Positions 1 through 9,520 of a DNA stretch of 64,000 bases are shown here, piece by piece (position 1 is the stretch's first letter; each line of letters begins with the position of its first letter). The notes below the pieces were generated by a model that did no database searches, was not told where the DNA came from, and saw only the letters and a program-made list of their open reading frames with translations. This stretch comes from Microthrixaceae bacterium (GTDB lineage: Bacteria; Actinomycetota; Acidimicrobiia; Acidimicrobiales; Microtrichaceae). The position numbers and the translations under genes were made by a program. The stretch lies in assembly GCA_023957975.1 (NCBI GenBank), contig JAMLGM010000002.1, positions 1 to 64,000 on the forward strand, given 5' to 3'.

Positions 1-3000
1 CGTGTTGTGGTGCCTGTGGTGGATGAGGTTGATCGTTCGACGGTGTGGTATCGGAATGTGTGGGATGGTGTTGATGCGTCGTATACGGTGCATCCGTCTG
101 GGGTGAAGGAAGCGTTTGTTGTTCGGGATCGTGGGGCGTTTGTTGCGGCTGGCGGGTTTGGGTCGGTGTGGTTGTCTGATGGGGTGATTGTCCCGGATGT
201 CGAGTTTGGTGCGGGGTTGCGGGTGGATTGGGATCGTGACGGTGAGTATGGGTTGGGTGATGGTGATCCGTTGATGGTGTTGGAACCGTTGGTGATCCAG
301 GATTCGGTTGGTGTGATGCAACCGAAGTCATCGGCGATGTTGGTGGAGGCGGGGCGGGTTGATGGTGGGCAGCGGTTTGTGGTGGATGTTGATCGTGCAT
401 GGTTGGAATCGGTTCCTGATGACGCGTTTCCGTTGATTGTTGATCCGAATGTGAGTATTAGCCCGTCGACTGGTGGCGGGTATTGGCGTTCGTATGACGC
501 GGTGTTTGGGAATACGATTGGTACGGCCCAGTATCCGTTGTTGGGTGATTGGCAGGTTGGCGGGGCGGATGAGTGGCGTTCGGTGGTGTGGTTCAATTAT
601 TCGTCGTTGTGGACCTCGGCACCGGGTGCTCGGGTAGTGGATGCGACGGTGCGTTATGACACGGTTCCGTATCCGACAGCTTCGGCACCGTTCTCGTCGT
701 CGCCTGGCCCGTTGTATTGGGGGAGTTTTCCGACGTCTTCGTATGATCCGGTTGTTGCGGTGTGTCACGCGAATTCGTGGTCGTATGCTGGAGCGTATTT
801 TGGGGTGTATCCGGATCGTTGCCGGAATTATGGGTTTATCGGGTTGCAGCCAACTTACGCGAATTTGGGTGGGTATCCGTCGTATACGTATACGCAGGCG
901 GGCGATATTTTGCGGCCGTATGTTGAGGTGGAGAACCCGAATGTTGCGTTGGGGTTGAAGGCTGATACGTCGTCGGGTTTGTATTCGTTGAAGGTGGTGA
1001 TGCCGACGTTGGAGGTGGTGTGGGATCGTCCTTCGAGTGTGCCGGCGTTGAGTTCGCCGGGTGTGGACGCGTCGGTGGCGTCGTTGACTCCCATGTTGTC
1101 GTGGAGTGCGTCGAGCGACGCGGACGCGGGGCAGAGCCCGCCGGTGTATCAGGTCACGGTGTTGGGTTCGAAGCCGCAGACGACTCCGGCGGACCGGTTC
1201 GCGTTGGGGCATTGTGTGGGTGGCGCGCCGGTGGTGTGGACATCGAGCCATAGCGGTCAGCAGTACAACAGTTTCAGTCCGACACAGGTGAGTGTTCCGT
1301 CGGGGGTGTTGGCTGATGGGGTGACGTATTGGTGGGTGGTGTCCGCGATCGGCCAGGGCGGTATGGATCGTTATGCGTCGTGTTCCGCGGTGAGGTCGTT
1401 CAAGGTGGACCGGCGTTTGGGTACGTCGGGGCCGTTCCCGACCGAGGCGTTTGGTGCGGCGCAGGTGAATCTGATCAACGGTAACCAGTCGATCGACGTC
1501 GCGACGCATTCGTTCGCGACGGTTGGTGGTGATCATGGGTTGAGTTTGTCGTACAACTCTCAGGGCTCGGTGGTGCGTGGGTTGCGTGGCCGTTATTACG
1601 GCGGCGAGTGGCCTTTGGCGTTGTCGGGTTCGATGGATTTCAAAACGTTTGGTGTACCGATGGTGGCGGATCGGATCGACTCGACGATCGATTTCAACTG
1701 GGCGGGTGGTTCACCGTTGGGGTCGTTGCCGTCGATGGATCGTTTCGCTGTGCGTTGGAGCGGCTACATCACGGTCCCGGACGCGGGTTCGTATTGTTTC
1801 GGTGGCACGTTCGATGACGGTGTGCGCGTGTACGTGGGCGGCGCGTTGGTGTTGAACCAGTGGGCGGATCAGGTCGCGACGTTCAACTGTTCTCACGGCA
1901 CCGCAGTGTATTTCGATGCGGGTGAAACGAAATCGATTGTGGTGGAGTATTACGACAATTTGAGTGGCGCGGTTGCGATGTTGCGGATCAACCGTAATGG
2001 TGGGTCGTTCACGACGGTGCCGCAGTCGTGGTTGTCGCCCGAGGTTGAGCCGGTGGGTCCGAAGTGGACGTTGTCGACACCGGATGGTGTCGCGATCCAG
2101 GGTGCGTTGAAATCGGATGCGGGTGTGACGTTGCGGCTGTCGGACGGGTCGTCGGTGGAGTACAAACGTAACGATTCGGGCGGCTATGTCGGCCCGGATG
2201 GTGACGCGACCGTGGTTCGGGTTGATCCGGTGAGTTTGAAGATTTCGGTGATCGCCGATGGTGGGATGGCGTACACGTTCTCGGCGATGGGTGAACTGGA
2301 GTCGGCGGTGTCGTCGTTGGATGATCGTCAGCCCGCGGCGACCGAGTACATTTGGTCGGGCACTCCTGCGCGGTTGACCCAGATGCGTGATCGGGTCAGT
2401 ACACAGGTGACACAGCTTCGCTACTGGGGTGACGTGTCGTGTCCGGCGGTGTGGAGCGGGTATCACGCCGCGGCGGGCAAGTTGTGTTCGTTCACAACTC
2501 CTGATGGTCGTGTGTCGAGCTTTCATTATTCGGCTGATGGCCGTTTGCAAGCGGTGGTCACCCCGGGTGGTGAAGTATCGGCGTTCGCGTACGATGCGGC
2601 GTCGAACATTGTGAAACTGCGAAGCCCGTTGGCGTATGACGCTGTTGGGGCGGGTGTGCGAGCGGGTGATGACACGGTGTTGTGGCGTTACACCCATGAC
2701 GGCTCGAGTCGGGTCGCGACGGTGACCGCGCCGGCGCCGACGACAGGGGCGAGCGAACAAAACGCCACGTTGTCCTATGGTGCGTTGCCTTCGGGTGCGT
2801 CACGGGCCGAGTCGACGATTTCGTTGTCGGGTGTGTCTCAACCGCTCGGGTTCTCCAAGAAGGTGGCGTTCGATTCGCAGTGGCGTCAACGCCGGGTGAC
2901 CGCGGTGGACGGGTCAGCGACGACGTTCGAGTACGAAAGCGGCACCGAACGGTTGTCCTACAGCGACACGATTCCAGCGAACCCGGTTGCTGTGTCGATG

Positions 3001-6000
3001 CGTTCATCGACGATCTATGAAACCGATGTGGTGTACAACGGGTTGCAACGCCCGGTTACGACCTGGGGGCCGGCACCGGTGAGCTTGTTCCAAACGAACT
3101 CGCCTCATCCCCTCGCTACGGAGGTGAACAACGTCCCGAGCACGTCGACGACCTATGACGGTGGTTTTGGCGGGTTGATGGCAGCATGGTATGACGACAC
3201 CGCAGTGTCGGGTGTGGGAACGAACCGGCCGGCGTTTGTTGGGGCGCCGAAAGAACACCAATTGGTCGCGGGGCCGTCTCGGTGGGAGTACACCGGCGCA
3301 CCTGTTGGCGGGGTTGGTGCCGATCATTTCTCGGGACGTTTCACCGGTCTGGTGTATTTCGCGTCCACGGGCAACTATCAGTTCAAAGGCAGCACAGCGG
3401 GGGCCGGGGCACGGATGCTGATCGATGGTGAAGTGGTGGTGGACTCGTGGAACGCGACGGGGACGTGGCCGACGTCGGCTGCGAAGAGTTACGCGGCCGG
3501 GTGGCATCGGGTCGTGTTCGAACTCAAGGCATACACGGGGACTTCGGTGATGCATTGGGAATGGTTGATCCCGGGTGGTTCGTGGGTGCAGATCCCGGCG
3601 GGATCGTTCAAACCTGATCTCGGGTTGGTGACATCGCAAACCGGTGTCGATGGCGTGGTGACCACGACGGGTTACAGCGATCCGGTAGCCGGCCAAGTGA
3701 CCGCTTCGACGGTCGACCCGGGCGGGTTGAACCTCACGTCTGCGACGACACACGAGACACGGGGTACGACCAATCAGTTCATGCGGCGTGTGTCGCGTTC
3801 GCTCCCCGCTGGGGCGTCGTCGACGAACACGTACGCGTATTACACGGGTTCGGAGGTTCCGTCCGCGCCGACGTGTGCCGGGAGTGGTGTGAGTGTGACG
3901 GCGGTCGCGCAACGTGGCTTGCAGAAATCGTCGCGGGCTGCTGATCCCACGGTGTCGGGCGGGTCGGGTGGGTTGTTGCGTCAGTCGATCTATGACGCGT
4001 CGGGTCGTGTGGTCGCGGCGCGGGTGTCGACCGACGCGAAGTGGTCCTGTACCCAGTACGACAGTCGTGGCCGGGTGAGTGTGCAAACGTTTCCGGGGTC
4101 TGCTGGAACAGCGACGAGCGGTGTCACTGTGTACGGTGAGCGCACGGTGAGCACGAATTATGCGGTGGGTGGTGATCCGTTGCTGTCGTCGGTGTCGGAC
4201 GCGTCGGGAACGGTCACGACTCGTGTTGATCTGTTGGGTCGTGTGACCGACACGAAGGACGCGTTGGGGGTGGTGACCCACACCGATTATGACGTGGCCG
4301 GTAAAGTCACTCGGGTGAGCGTGTTCAACGCGTCGAATCAGGTGTTGTCGCGTTCCGCTCCCATCTACTCGACGACCGGTGTCACCGCGAATCAGGTGAC
4401 GCAGGAACGGATGTCGTTCGCGGCGGCGACGGTGACGGGCTATAATCACACGACGTTGACAGCGACGACATCGATGCCGACTCCGGCGTCGTGGGTGACG
4501 GTCGCGACGGTGAATTCTGATGCTGCGGGTCGTGTGTCGAGTGTTGTGTACTCGAACGGGGTGACCGCAACGTTTGGGTATGACAGTTGGGGGCGCGAGA
4601 ACCAGGTGACCTACACAAAACCGGCGGGAACGATCTACACCGATCAGGTGACGTTCGATAAGACCGGCCGGATTGTCGATCGGAACAACGACGGATTCGA
4701 CGCGAACACTGGCGGGGTGAACTACACCTATGACAGTGCGGACAGGTTGACGTCGTGGGTGGAACGTGACACGGCATCAGGCTGGTACAACCAAGGATCG
4801 TACAGTTTCGCGTACGGTGCTGGGGTGTTTACGGCGACGTGTAGCGGTGTTGTGGGAGCGAACCCTGACGCCGGCAAGAACAGTAACCGGGTGTCACAGA
4901 CCCGGAGTGTGTCGGGGTCGACGGTGACGACGACGTATTGTTACGACTACGCGGATCGTCTCCAAAAAGTTGCGGTGAGTAGCGGAGCAAACCCGTATTC
5001 GGGTGGGTTTATCTATGACGATCACGGGAACGCGACGACTCACGGCGGAAACGTTTTGTCGTTCGACGGCGCAGACCGGCACATGAAAACACAGGCTGGT
5101 TCGACGAGTGTGGAGTATGTTCGTGATGTCGCCGATCGGATTATTGGCCGGAAAGTCAACGGGACATTACAGAACCAGTGGGCACACACTGGTGCGGGTG
5201 ACGCCAGTGACATCACGTTAACTGCTGCTGGTGTGTTGGCTGAGGTGACAGTATCGTTGCCAGGTGGGGTGTTGTACACCTACAAGCCATCCATGGCTGG
5301 CGTGTGGTCATTGATGAACATTCACGGTGACACCGCGTCTGTGGTGAACGAGGGCGCGGACGGGGTGTTTCCAACACTCACCTATGACCCGTTCGGGCAA
5401 ACGTTCAGCTACACCGCACCCGACAACACTGCGGGTGATTTCGATTACGGCTGGCACGGCGAAGCCCAAAGACGTATCGAATACCAAACCGGATTGTTGC
5501 CGCTCATCCAAATGGGTGCACGACCGTTCGACCCGGCATTGGACCGATTCCTCGAAGTCGACCCCATCCAAGGCGGGTGCTCAAATGACTATGCTCATCC
5601 CAACAACCCGATCACGGACTCGGATCTCTCAGGACTTGCGTGTCCGACGTCTCTTTGGGATACTGCAAAGCTGTTCGGCTATGGTGACCTTGCGCGAGGA
5701 GCTCACGGGCTGACGAAAGATCCTGTGGCTGGAGCGCGGATCTTATCTCAGGCAACGGGCATTCTGTTTGCTTATAACAAGCTCGAAAAACGCTTTCTTC
5801 AGAGCGCCTTCGCTGAGGCGATAAGACTTGGCTCGCGAGGCGGATCAATCGTGATCAAGGCGATCCCCTATATTGGTCTAGTCGCGACATTTATTGACGG
5901 GATATGTGCCGGCCTTGCGGCCGAATCAAAAAACAAATACCAGCCGCCTGGGCCGAACACGTCTCACAAGAGCTCGTACAATCCATCCACTCAGACTTCT

Positions 6001-6075
6001 ACATACCCTTCCGGTAGCTCTTCATCGCCATACGTGGATACTGCAGGTGTTCCAGTCAGGCCATACTCGGGATAG
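1..6075 (+). CDS. RHS/YD-repeat polymorphic toxin with two PA14 domains (5' partial)
   Basis: Open from the first base, so the true start lies upstream; more than 2,020 residues are visible. Numbering from the GTG at 7: residues 1-150 resemble the segment that precedes DNRLRE domains in secreted RHS proteins, 150-320 look DNRLRE-like, and 345-470 fibronectin-like. PA14-like modules lie at about 523-665 and 1055-1195 (GRYYGG, DDGVRVYVGG and ARMLIDGE signatures). YD-type repeats (YDSRGR, YDSADRL, YDVAGK) fill most of 750-1800. The RHS core closes with DPALDRF and NPITDSDLSG near residue 1876. The remaining ~145 residues are a variable tip with a hydrophobic stretch (VIKAIPYIGLVATFIDG) and a Ser/Thr/Pro-rich end. 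By family knowledge the shell encloses a C-terminal toxin used in contact-dependent competition. I do not recognise the tip's activity. Codon use is G/T-rich and unlike the later genes, suggesting transfer. Confidence 0.88.
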   Translation, partial: RVVVPVVDEVDRSTVWYRNVWDGVDASYTVHPSGVKEAFVVRDRGAFVAAGGFGSVWLSDGVIVPDVEFGAGLRVDWDRDGEYGLGDGDPLMVLEPLVIQDSVGVMQPKSSAMLVEAGRVDGGQRFVVDVDRAWLESVPDDAFPLIVDPNVSISPSTGGGYWRSYDAVFGNTIGTAQYPLLGDWQVGGADEWRSVVWFNYSSLWTSAPGARVVDATVRYDTVPYPTASAPFSSSPGPLYWGSFPTSSYDPVVAVCHANSWSYAGAYFGVYPDRCRNYGFIGLQPTYANLGGYPSYTYTQAGDILRPYVEVENPNVALGLKADTSSGLYSLKVVMPTLEVVWDRPSSVPALSSPGVDASVASLTPMLSWSASSDADAGQSPPVYQVTVLGSKPQTTPADRFALGHCVGGAPVVWTSSHSGQQYNSFSPTQVSVPSGVLADGVTYWWVVSAIGQGGMDRYASCSAVRSFKVDRRLGTSGPFPTEAFGAAQVNLINGNQSIDVATHSFATVGGDHGLSLSYNSQGSVVRGLRGRYYGGEWPLALSGSMDFKTFGVPMVADRIDSTIDFNWAGGSPLGSLPSMDRFAVRWSGYITVPDAGSYCFGGTFDDGVRVYVGGALVLNQWADQVATFNCSHGTAVYFDAGETKSIVVEYYDNLSGAVAMLRINRNGGSFTTVPQSWLSPEVEPVGPKWTLSTPDGVAIQGALKSDAGVTLRLSDGSSVEYKRNDSGGYVGPDGDATVVRVDPVSLKISVIADGGMAYTFSAMGELESAVSSLDDRQPAATEYIWSGTPARLTQMRDRVSTQVTQLRYWGDVSCPAVWSGYHAAAGKLCSFTTPDGRVSSFHYSADGRLQAVVTPGGEVSAFAYDAASNIVKLRSPLAYDAVGAGVRAGDDTVLWRYTHDGSSRVATVTAPAPTTGASEQNATLSYGALPSGASRAESTISLSGVSQPLGFSKKVAFDSQWRQRRVTAVDGSATTFEYESGTERLSYSDTIPANPVAVSMRSSTIYETDVVYNGLQRPVTTWGPAPVSLFQTNSPHPLATEVNNVPSTSTTYDGGFGGLMAAWYDDTAVSGVGTNRPAFVGAPKEHQLVAGPSRWEYTGAPVGGVGADHFSGRFTGLVYFASTGNYQFKGSTAGAGARMLIDGEVVVDSWNATGTWPTSAAKSYAAGWHRVVFELKAYTGTSVMHWEWLIPGGSWVQIPAGSFKPDLGLVTSQTGVDGVVTTTGYSDPVAGQVTASTVDPGGLNLTSATTHETRGTTNQFMRRVSRSLPAGASSTNTYAYYTGSEVPSAPTCAGSGVSVTAVAQRGLQKSSRAADPTVSGGSGGLLRQSIYDASGRVVAARVSTDAKWSCTQYDSRGRVSVQTFPGSAGTATSGVTVYGERTVSTNYAVGGDPLLSSVSDASGTVTTRVDLLGRVTDTKDALGVVTHTDYDVAGKVTRVSVFNASNQVLSRSAPIYSTTGVTANQVTQERMSFAAATVTGYNHTTLTATTSMPTPASWVTVATVNSDAAGRVSSVVYSNGVTATFGYDSWGRENQVTYTKPAGTIYTDQVTFDKTGRIVDRNNDGFDANTGGVNYTYDSADRLTSWVERDTASGWYNQGSYSFAYGAGVFTATCSGVVGANPDAGKNSNRVSQTRSVSGSTVTTTYCYDYADRLQKVAVSSGANPYSGGFIYDDHGNATTHGGNVLSFDGADRHMKTQAGSTSVEYVRDVADRIIGRKVNGTLQNQWAHTGAGDASDITLTAAGVLAEVTVSLPGGVLYTYKPSMAGVWSLMNIHGDTASVVNEGADGVFPTLTYDPFGQTFSYTAPDNTAGDFDYGWHGEAQRRIEYQTGLLPLIQMGARPFDPALDRFLEVDPIQGGCSNDYAHPNNPITDSDLSGLACPTSLWDTAKLFGYGDLARGAHGLTKDPVAGARILSQATGILFAYNKLEKRFLQSAFAEAIRLGSRGGSIVIKAIPYIGLVATFIDGICAGLAAESKNKYQPPGPNTSHKSSYNPSTQTSTYPSGSSSSPYVDTAGVPVRPYSG

Positions 6076-6080
6076 TCGGG

Positions 6081-6626
6081 ATGAATGAGGGCGCAGCGGA
6101 TGTTATACTGAAGAGGACGTTTCGGTCCAGACTGCTAGCTACACCGTTCCTGAATGGAACGGGCCTTAGCGCCCCAGTGGTAACCACGCTGCTTTGGGCA
6201 ATGATTCCGAATCTGCTGTTAACGGAGTCCGGTTCGTGGGTAGTGGCAATGGTAGTTGTTTCTGCCTTTTCGGCGAGTGTACTGGCTGCGATTTCTATGG
6301 CTGCCGGTTTGGTGTTAATCGGGAATGAGATGGTTATTCGGACGTTGGGGTTTGAGCTCGCTCGAATTGATCTTTCTCGGACTACCTGCATATGGCGCAT
6401 GAGGCTAGTTGGCCCCAAGAAATTCGGCTCAGTGTTGGTGCTTCATGAGCCGCACTTCACCTACTCACTCTTGTGGAGAAAGCAAATTCACTTCTTCGCG
6501 ATATGGATGTCGCTAGGAATAGGAAAGCTCAATCGCGAACTTTGGGTGTCGGAGATTTCGAAACGCACCAAGTTGCATGATGTGAATCTGGAGGGTGTGA
6601 GCTTTATCGGACCATTCGGCGTCTGA
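6081..6626 (+). CDS. Two-TM small membrane protein, candidate immunity protein
   Basis: A 181-residue protein starting 5 bases after the RHS stop, so almost certainly co-transcribed. Residues about 30-50 and 55-80 are strongly hydrophobic (two membrane segments). The rest is a soluble domain of alternating hydrophobic and charged strands, somewhat like bacterial PH-type domains. The ribosome-binding site is weak, consistent with coupling to the toxin gene. The position directly behind a polymorphic toxin tip is the classical immunity-gene position. That role is inferred from location and not from a recognised family. Confidence 0.6.
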   Translation: MNEGAADVILKRTFRSRLLATPFLNGTGLSAPVVTTLLWAMIPNLLLTESGSWVVAMVVVSAFSASVLAAISMAAGLVLIGNEMVIRTLGFELARIDLSRTTCIWRMRLVGPKKFGSVLVLHEPHFTYSLLWRKQIHFFAIWMSLGIGKLNRELWVSEISKRTKLHDVNLEGVSFIGPFGV

Positions 6627-6772
6627 AAGATGGGCTAGAGAGTCCTCAAGGTTATACCGGTGCGGGCCGCTGTCGAGAGTCGCGGCTGGCAGTATCGAAG
6701 GTTGCCTCGTATTTTGCATTTGGAAAACGGCAGTCAAGAAGACAGTTCTGCTAGTCGCCAGGAATCCCATTG

Positions 6773-7228
6773 ATGCACAAGCACAGTAAGGAAGATCCTG
6801 TAATATACCAACTGAGCACGCGATGGTTATGGCGAATTCTCGGGTGGCCGCTCATCGCCTCTGGGCTAGCCTTCATCGTGGTAGGCCTAGCGGTCGCTAC
6901 AGAGCCGGTCAGTGAAGATTCGATCGCAACGGCTATCTTCACTCTAGGAGGTGGATGTTCGATGTTGTGGCTTGGATGGAGACTGCCGAAGACCGGTATC
7001 GAAATAACATCCCAGAGAGTACACATAATCGGGATACGTCGAATCAAGCTCGGCTACGAAGAGATAGAGGACGTCTATGTTCAAACGTTGGTGCCGCTCG
7101 TATCCGAACTACTCGTCATAATCGCCCGAGGGAAGACATACGAGGTGAACGCTTCACGCCTGTTCGGTCGAATCGGTCCCGACCTCGACAAGGCGGCGCT
7201 TCGGATTTCACCGTGGTGGAGGGCGTAG
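6773..7228 (+). CDS. Two-TM protein with PH-like soluble domain
   Basis: A 151-residue protein. ATG at 6773 is preferred over an adjacent TTG because AGGAA at 6760-6764 is well spaced. Residues about 20-45 and 55-75 form two membrane segments (GWPLIASGLAFIVVGLAVAT; TAIFTLGGGCSMLWLGWRL). After them comes a roughly 80-residue domain (ITSQRVHIIGIRRIKLGYEEIEDV) whose pattern resembles bacterial PH domains that follow two transmembrane helices. It lies 146 bases after the preceding small gene and one base before the next. The architecture matches both neighbours, suggesting a set of related membrane proteins. Function is unknown; an additional immunity protein is an inference. Confidence 0.55.
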   Translation: MHKHSKEDPVIYQLSTRWLWRILGWPLIASGLAFIVVGLAVATEPVSEDSIATAIFTLGGGCSMLWLGWRLPKTGIEITSQRVHIIGIRRIKLGYEEIEDVYVQTLVPLVSELLVIIARGKTYEVNASRLFGRIGPDLDKAALRISPWWRA

Positions 7229-7229
7229 C

Positions 7230-7748
7230 GTGCGATTGTCTCGACCTTGGTGGTCAATCGCGTTCATGTTCATTCTTACTGCGCTCCCGGCCACGATCAT
7301 ACTGGTGCCTGCGGTTGGCGTATATCCGTCAACCGGCTGGATCGTGGTTCTGGCAATGGGCTGTATCCCCCTTGTCCCGTCGATCCATTTCTCATTCGGG
7401 CGTGCCTCGATAGTTGAGCGTACCTTTACATATTCTGCCCCGTTTCGATCGTGGAGCTTTGAGTTCCGAGACGGAGACGAACTGTGGGGAGCATCCAAGC
7501 CTCTCGCGCGGCCTGTCCCATTTAGAGGTGCCCTCGGTGTGTATCGAGACTCTAACTCTCCCTATTTGAGTTCAGTTACGTTCATTCGAGGGTCAGCATT
7601 CATGTCATCATCAAGTCGAGACTTATGGGCCGACGTCATTGTAGAAGAGTGTCGCCGTACGGGGCTGGAATTGGTCTATCGTCCTGATGTAATAGAGAAG
7701 CCAGACGGAACTGTGGTGAGTGCTCGACCCTCTCGTCGACAGTTGTAG
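7230..7748 (+). CDS. Two-TM small membrane protein, third of the set
   Basis: A 172-residue protein beginning with GTG one base after the preceding stop, so translationally coupled. Two hydrophobic segments (about residues 8-30 and 35-55) are followed by a soluble domain with beta-strand-like segments and a charged C-terminal tail. The overall layout is the same as in the two genes before it, although I see no strong residue identity. I do not recognise a family. Its place at the end of the RHS island suggests it belongs to the toxin-immunity unit. Confidence 0.55.
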   Translation: MRLSRPWWSIAFMFILTALPATIILVPAVGVYPSTGWIVVLAMGCIPLVPSIHFSFGRASIVERTFTYSAPFRSWSFEFRDGDELWGASKPLARPVPFRGALGVYRDSNSPYLSSVTFIRGSAFMSSSSRDLWADVIVEECRRTGLELVYRPDVIEKPDGTVVSARPSRRQL

Positions 7749-7858
7749 GCCCGAGGCACGGGACAAAAGGGCGAGTTCAGGTGGTGACGGCTACACCGTG
7801 AGGTAGCGGTCGGGTCTCTGTCGCTCAGAGCGTGATATCGGACTTGGTGCCGTCGGGT

Positions 7859-8518
7859 TCAGCGTGCGCGGCGGCGTTCGGAGAGACGCACGGCGTAGAC
7901 GGCGGCCTCGGTGCGTCGGGTCATACCCATCTTCGACAGCAGTGCCGACACATAGTTCTTCACGGTCTTCTCGGCGAGATGGAGCTCCTCGGCGATCTCC
8001 CGATTCGACGCACCGAGTGCCAGGTGGTCGAGAATTCGGCGTTCCTGAGGTGACAGCGACTCCAGTCGGGCATCGAGGTCGGCATCGCCGTCGATTCGTG
8101 GTGGGAGATGGGTGGTCCGAGCGGCGCCGGCGGCATCGAGCAGCGATCGCCCGTCGGCTGCCGCCTGGATCGCCGCGACGATGTCGCCGCCGCGAATCTG
8201 TTTGAGCAGGTAGCCGGCCGCCCCCGCCTCCGCAGCCTCGGCCTTGGCCTCGTCGTCCTCATAGGAGGTGAGGATCAAACACGCGATCTCGGGGTGTCGG
8301 TCGCGCAGGGCGCGACACAGCTCAACCCCCGTTCCGTCGGGAAGGTGTAGATCGAGCAGCGCCACCCGGGGGTTGGCCTCGGCGATGACGTCGAGCGCTT
8401 CGGCGACGCTCGAGGCCTCGCCGATCACGCTCAGGCCCGGCTCGCTGTCGATGAGCGTTCGCACCCCCCCCCGACGCACGACTTCATGATCGTCGACAAG
8501 AAAGACCGACACGTCCAT
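7859..8518 (-). CDS. NarL/LuxR-family response regulator
   Basis: A 219-residue two-domain regulator. The receiver domain (1-120) has the acidic pair in VFLVDDHE, the phosphoacceptor Asp56 in ALLDLHLP and Lys in YLLKQ. The C-terminal LuxR helix-turn-helix is at about 150-195 (LSPQERRILDHLALGASNREIA). ATG at 8518 gives the canonical start; an upstream ATG would add eight non-conserved residues. A run of nine C on the plus strand (8464-8472) encodes the RRGG stretch, where this family usually has a single Gly. The reading frame is intact. No histidine kinase is adjacent, so its partner is elsewhere. Confidence 0.9.
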   Translation of the reverse strand: MDVSVFLVDDHEVVRRGGVRTLIDSEPGLSVIGEASSVAEALDVIAEANPRVALLDLHLPDGTGVELCRALRDRHPEIACLILTSYEDDEAKAEAAEAGAAGYLLKQIRGGDIVAAIQAAADGRSLLDAAGAARTTHLPPRIDGDADLDARLESLSPQERRILDHLALGASNREIAEELHLAEKTVKNYVSALLSKMGMTRRTEAAVYAVRLSERRRAR

Positions 8519-8602
8519 CGCACCAGTGTGGCGCACGGGCAACCCGCTCGGTCGACGAGTGTCGGGTCGCGGCCGTCACGATGTCGGTCGACTGAGCTGC
8601 TT

Positions 8603-8655
8603 CGAGAACGGCACCGCTGCCGAGAACGGGGCTACTGCCGAGGATGGGCTGCTGC
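8603..8655. repeat. Degenerate 18-bp tandem repeat, about 3 copies
   Basis: Units at 8603-8620, 8621-8638 and 8639-8655 share CGAGAACGG and end in CTGC. The array lies about 20 bases beyond the stop of the minus-strand oxidoreductase gene that ends at 8675. Confidence 0.7.
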
Positions 8656-8674
8656 CATGACCGGTGTCGAGTCC

Positions 8675-9490
8675 TCAGGTCTCGAGCGGCGCGGTCAGTT
8701 CACGCAACCAACGCAACTCGCCATCCCAGTCGTCGGGAACATCGGCGGGGGAGAGCACGAACTTCGAGATGCCGGCGTCGATGTGTTGGCGCAGGACGGC
8801 GAGGAGTTGGTCCGCTCCGCACGGATAACACAGGGCCTCGTCGTAGGCGCCGCCGCTGAGTACCGACACGACGAAGGTGCCGACCTCGGTGCGTCGCTCG
8901 CGGGCGTACATGATCGTCATCCCGAAGTGTTCGATGTCGAAGGGCCGCCCGGCGTCTTCGGCTGAACGCAGTATCACGTCGCGACAGTCGCTCGCCTGGG
9001 CCGGGGTCTGGAAGCTGCCGATCCATCCGTCAGCGAGTCGACCGGTCCGCTGGAGCGCACCCTCACTGCGCGCCCCCAACCAGATGGAATGCGGTTCGCT
9101 CGGCGTCGGCTTGAGCCGCAGCGCCTTGCCCTCGCCAGGATGTGGCACCGATCCGCCGGCCCACAAGGTCCTGATGATCGACAGATCGTCCTCGAACATC
9201 GGCACGCGTCGACCTCGGGGGACGCCAAACGGCTCGCGATCCGCAGGGTAGGGTGAACCGAGGCCGAAGGCCGGTAACAGACGTCCGCCGATCAACACCG
9301 ACAGCGAGGCGAGTTGTTTCGCCATGAGGTACGGGTCGCGTCCGGGCAGTACCCAGACGTTCGCACCCAACTTGATCCGGCTGGTCCGACCGGCGGCGAT
9401 CGCCAGCGAGACGGTCGGGTCGAGACTTTCGCTGACGACACGATCCGAGACCCACAACGAGTTGAAGCCGAGGTCTTCGACGAAATCCAC
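8675..9490 (-). CDS. LLM-class (luciferase-like, F420-type) oxidoreductase, N-terminally short
   Basis: A 271-residue luciferase-like monooxygenase fold protein. It shows the strand-helix opening DFVEDLGFNSLWVSDRV, the RIKLGANVWVLPGRDP segment and GRLLPAFGLGSPYPADREPFG. By family these enzymes use F420 or FMN. The start is uncertain. GTG at 9490 falls inside the first conserved helix, so the first beta strand is missing. In-frame upstream residues read VALPRHFGEV and look family-like. They are stopped by a TAG at 9521-9523 that is also the stop codon of the preceding gene. It may be N-terminally truncated, a sequencing artefact, or expressed by unusual initiation. Confidence 0.8.
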   Translation of the reverse strand: MDFVEDLGFNSLWVSDRVVSESLDPTVSLAIAAGRTSRIKLGANVWVLPGRDPYLMAKQLASLSVLIGGRLLPAFGLGSPYPADREPFGVPRGRRVPMFEDDLSIIRTLWAGGSVPHPGEGKALRLKPTPSEPHSIWLGARSEGALQRTGRLADGWIGSFQTPAQASDCRDVILRSAEDAGRPFDIEHFGMTIMYARERRTEVGTFVVSVLSGGAYDEALCYPCGADQLLAVLRQHIDAGISKFVLSPADVPDDWDGELRWLRELTAPLET

Positions 9491-9520
9491 GACCTCGCCG
9501 AAGTGCCTCGGGAGCGCAAC

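Noticed and set aside
3004..4449. Long minus-strand open frame inside the RHS gene
   Set aside because: Arg-rich, low-complexity and fully antisense to a conserved repeat protein; a GC-rich shadow frame.
8461..8472. Possible frameshift in the NarL regulator at a nine-C run
   Set aside because: Both sides are in the same frame and the receiver domain is continuous; at most one extra Gly.
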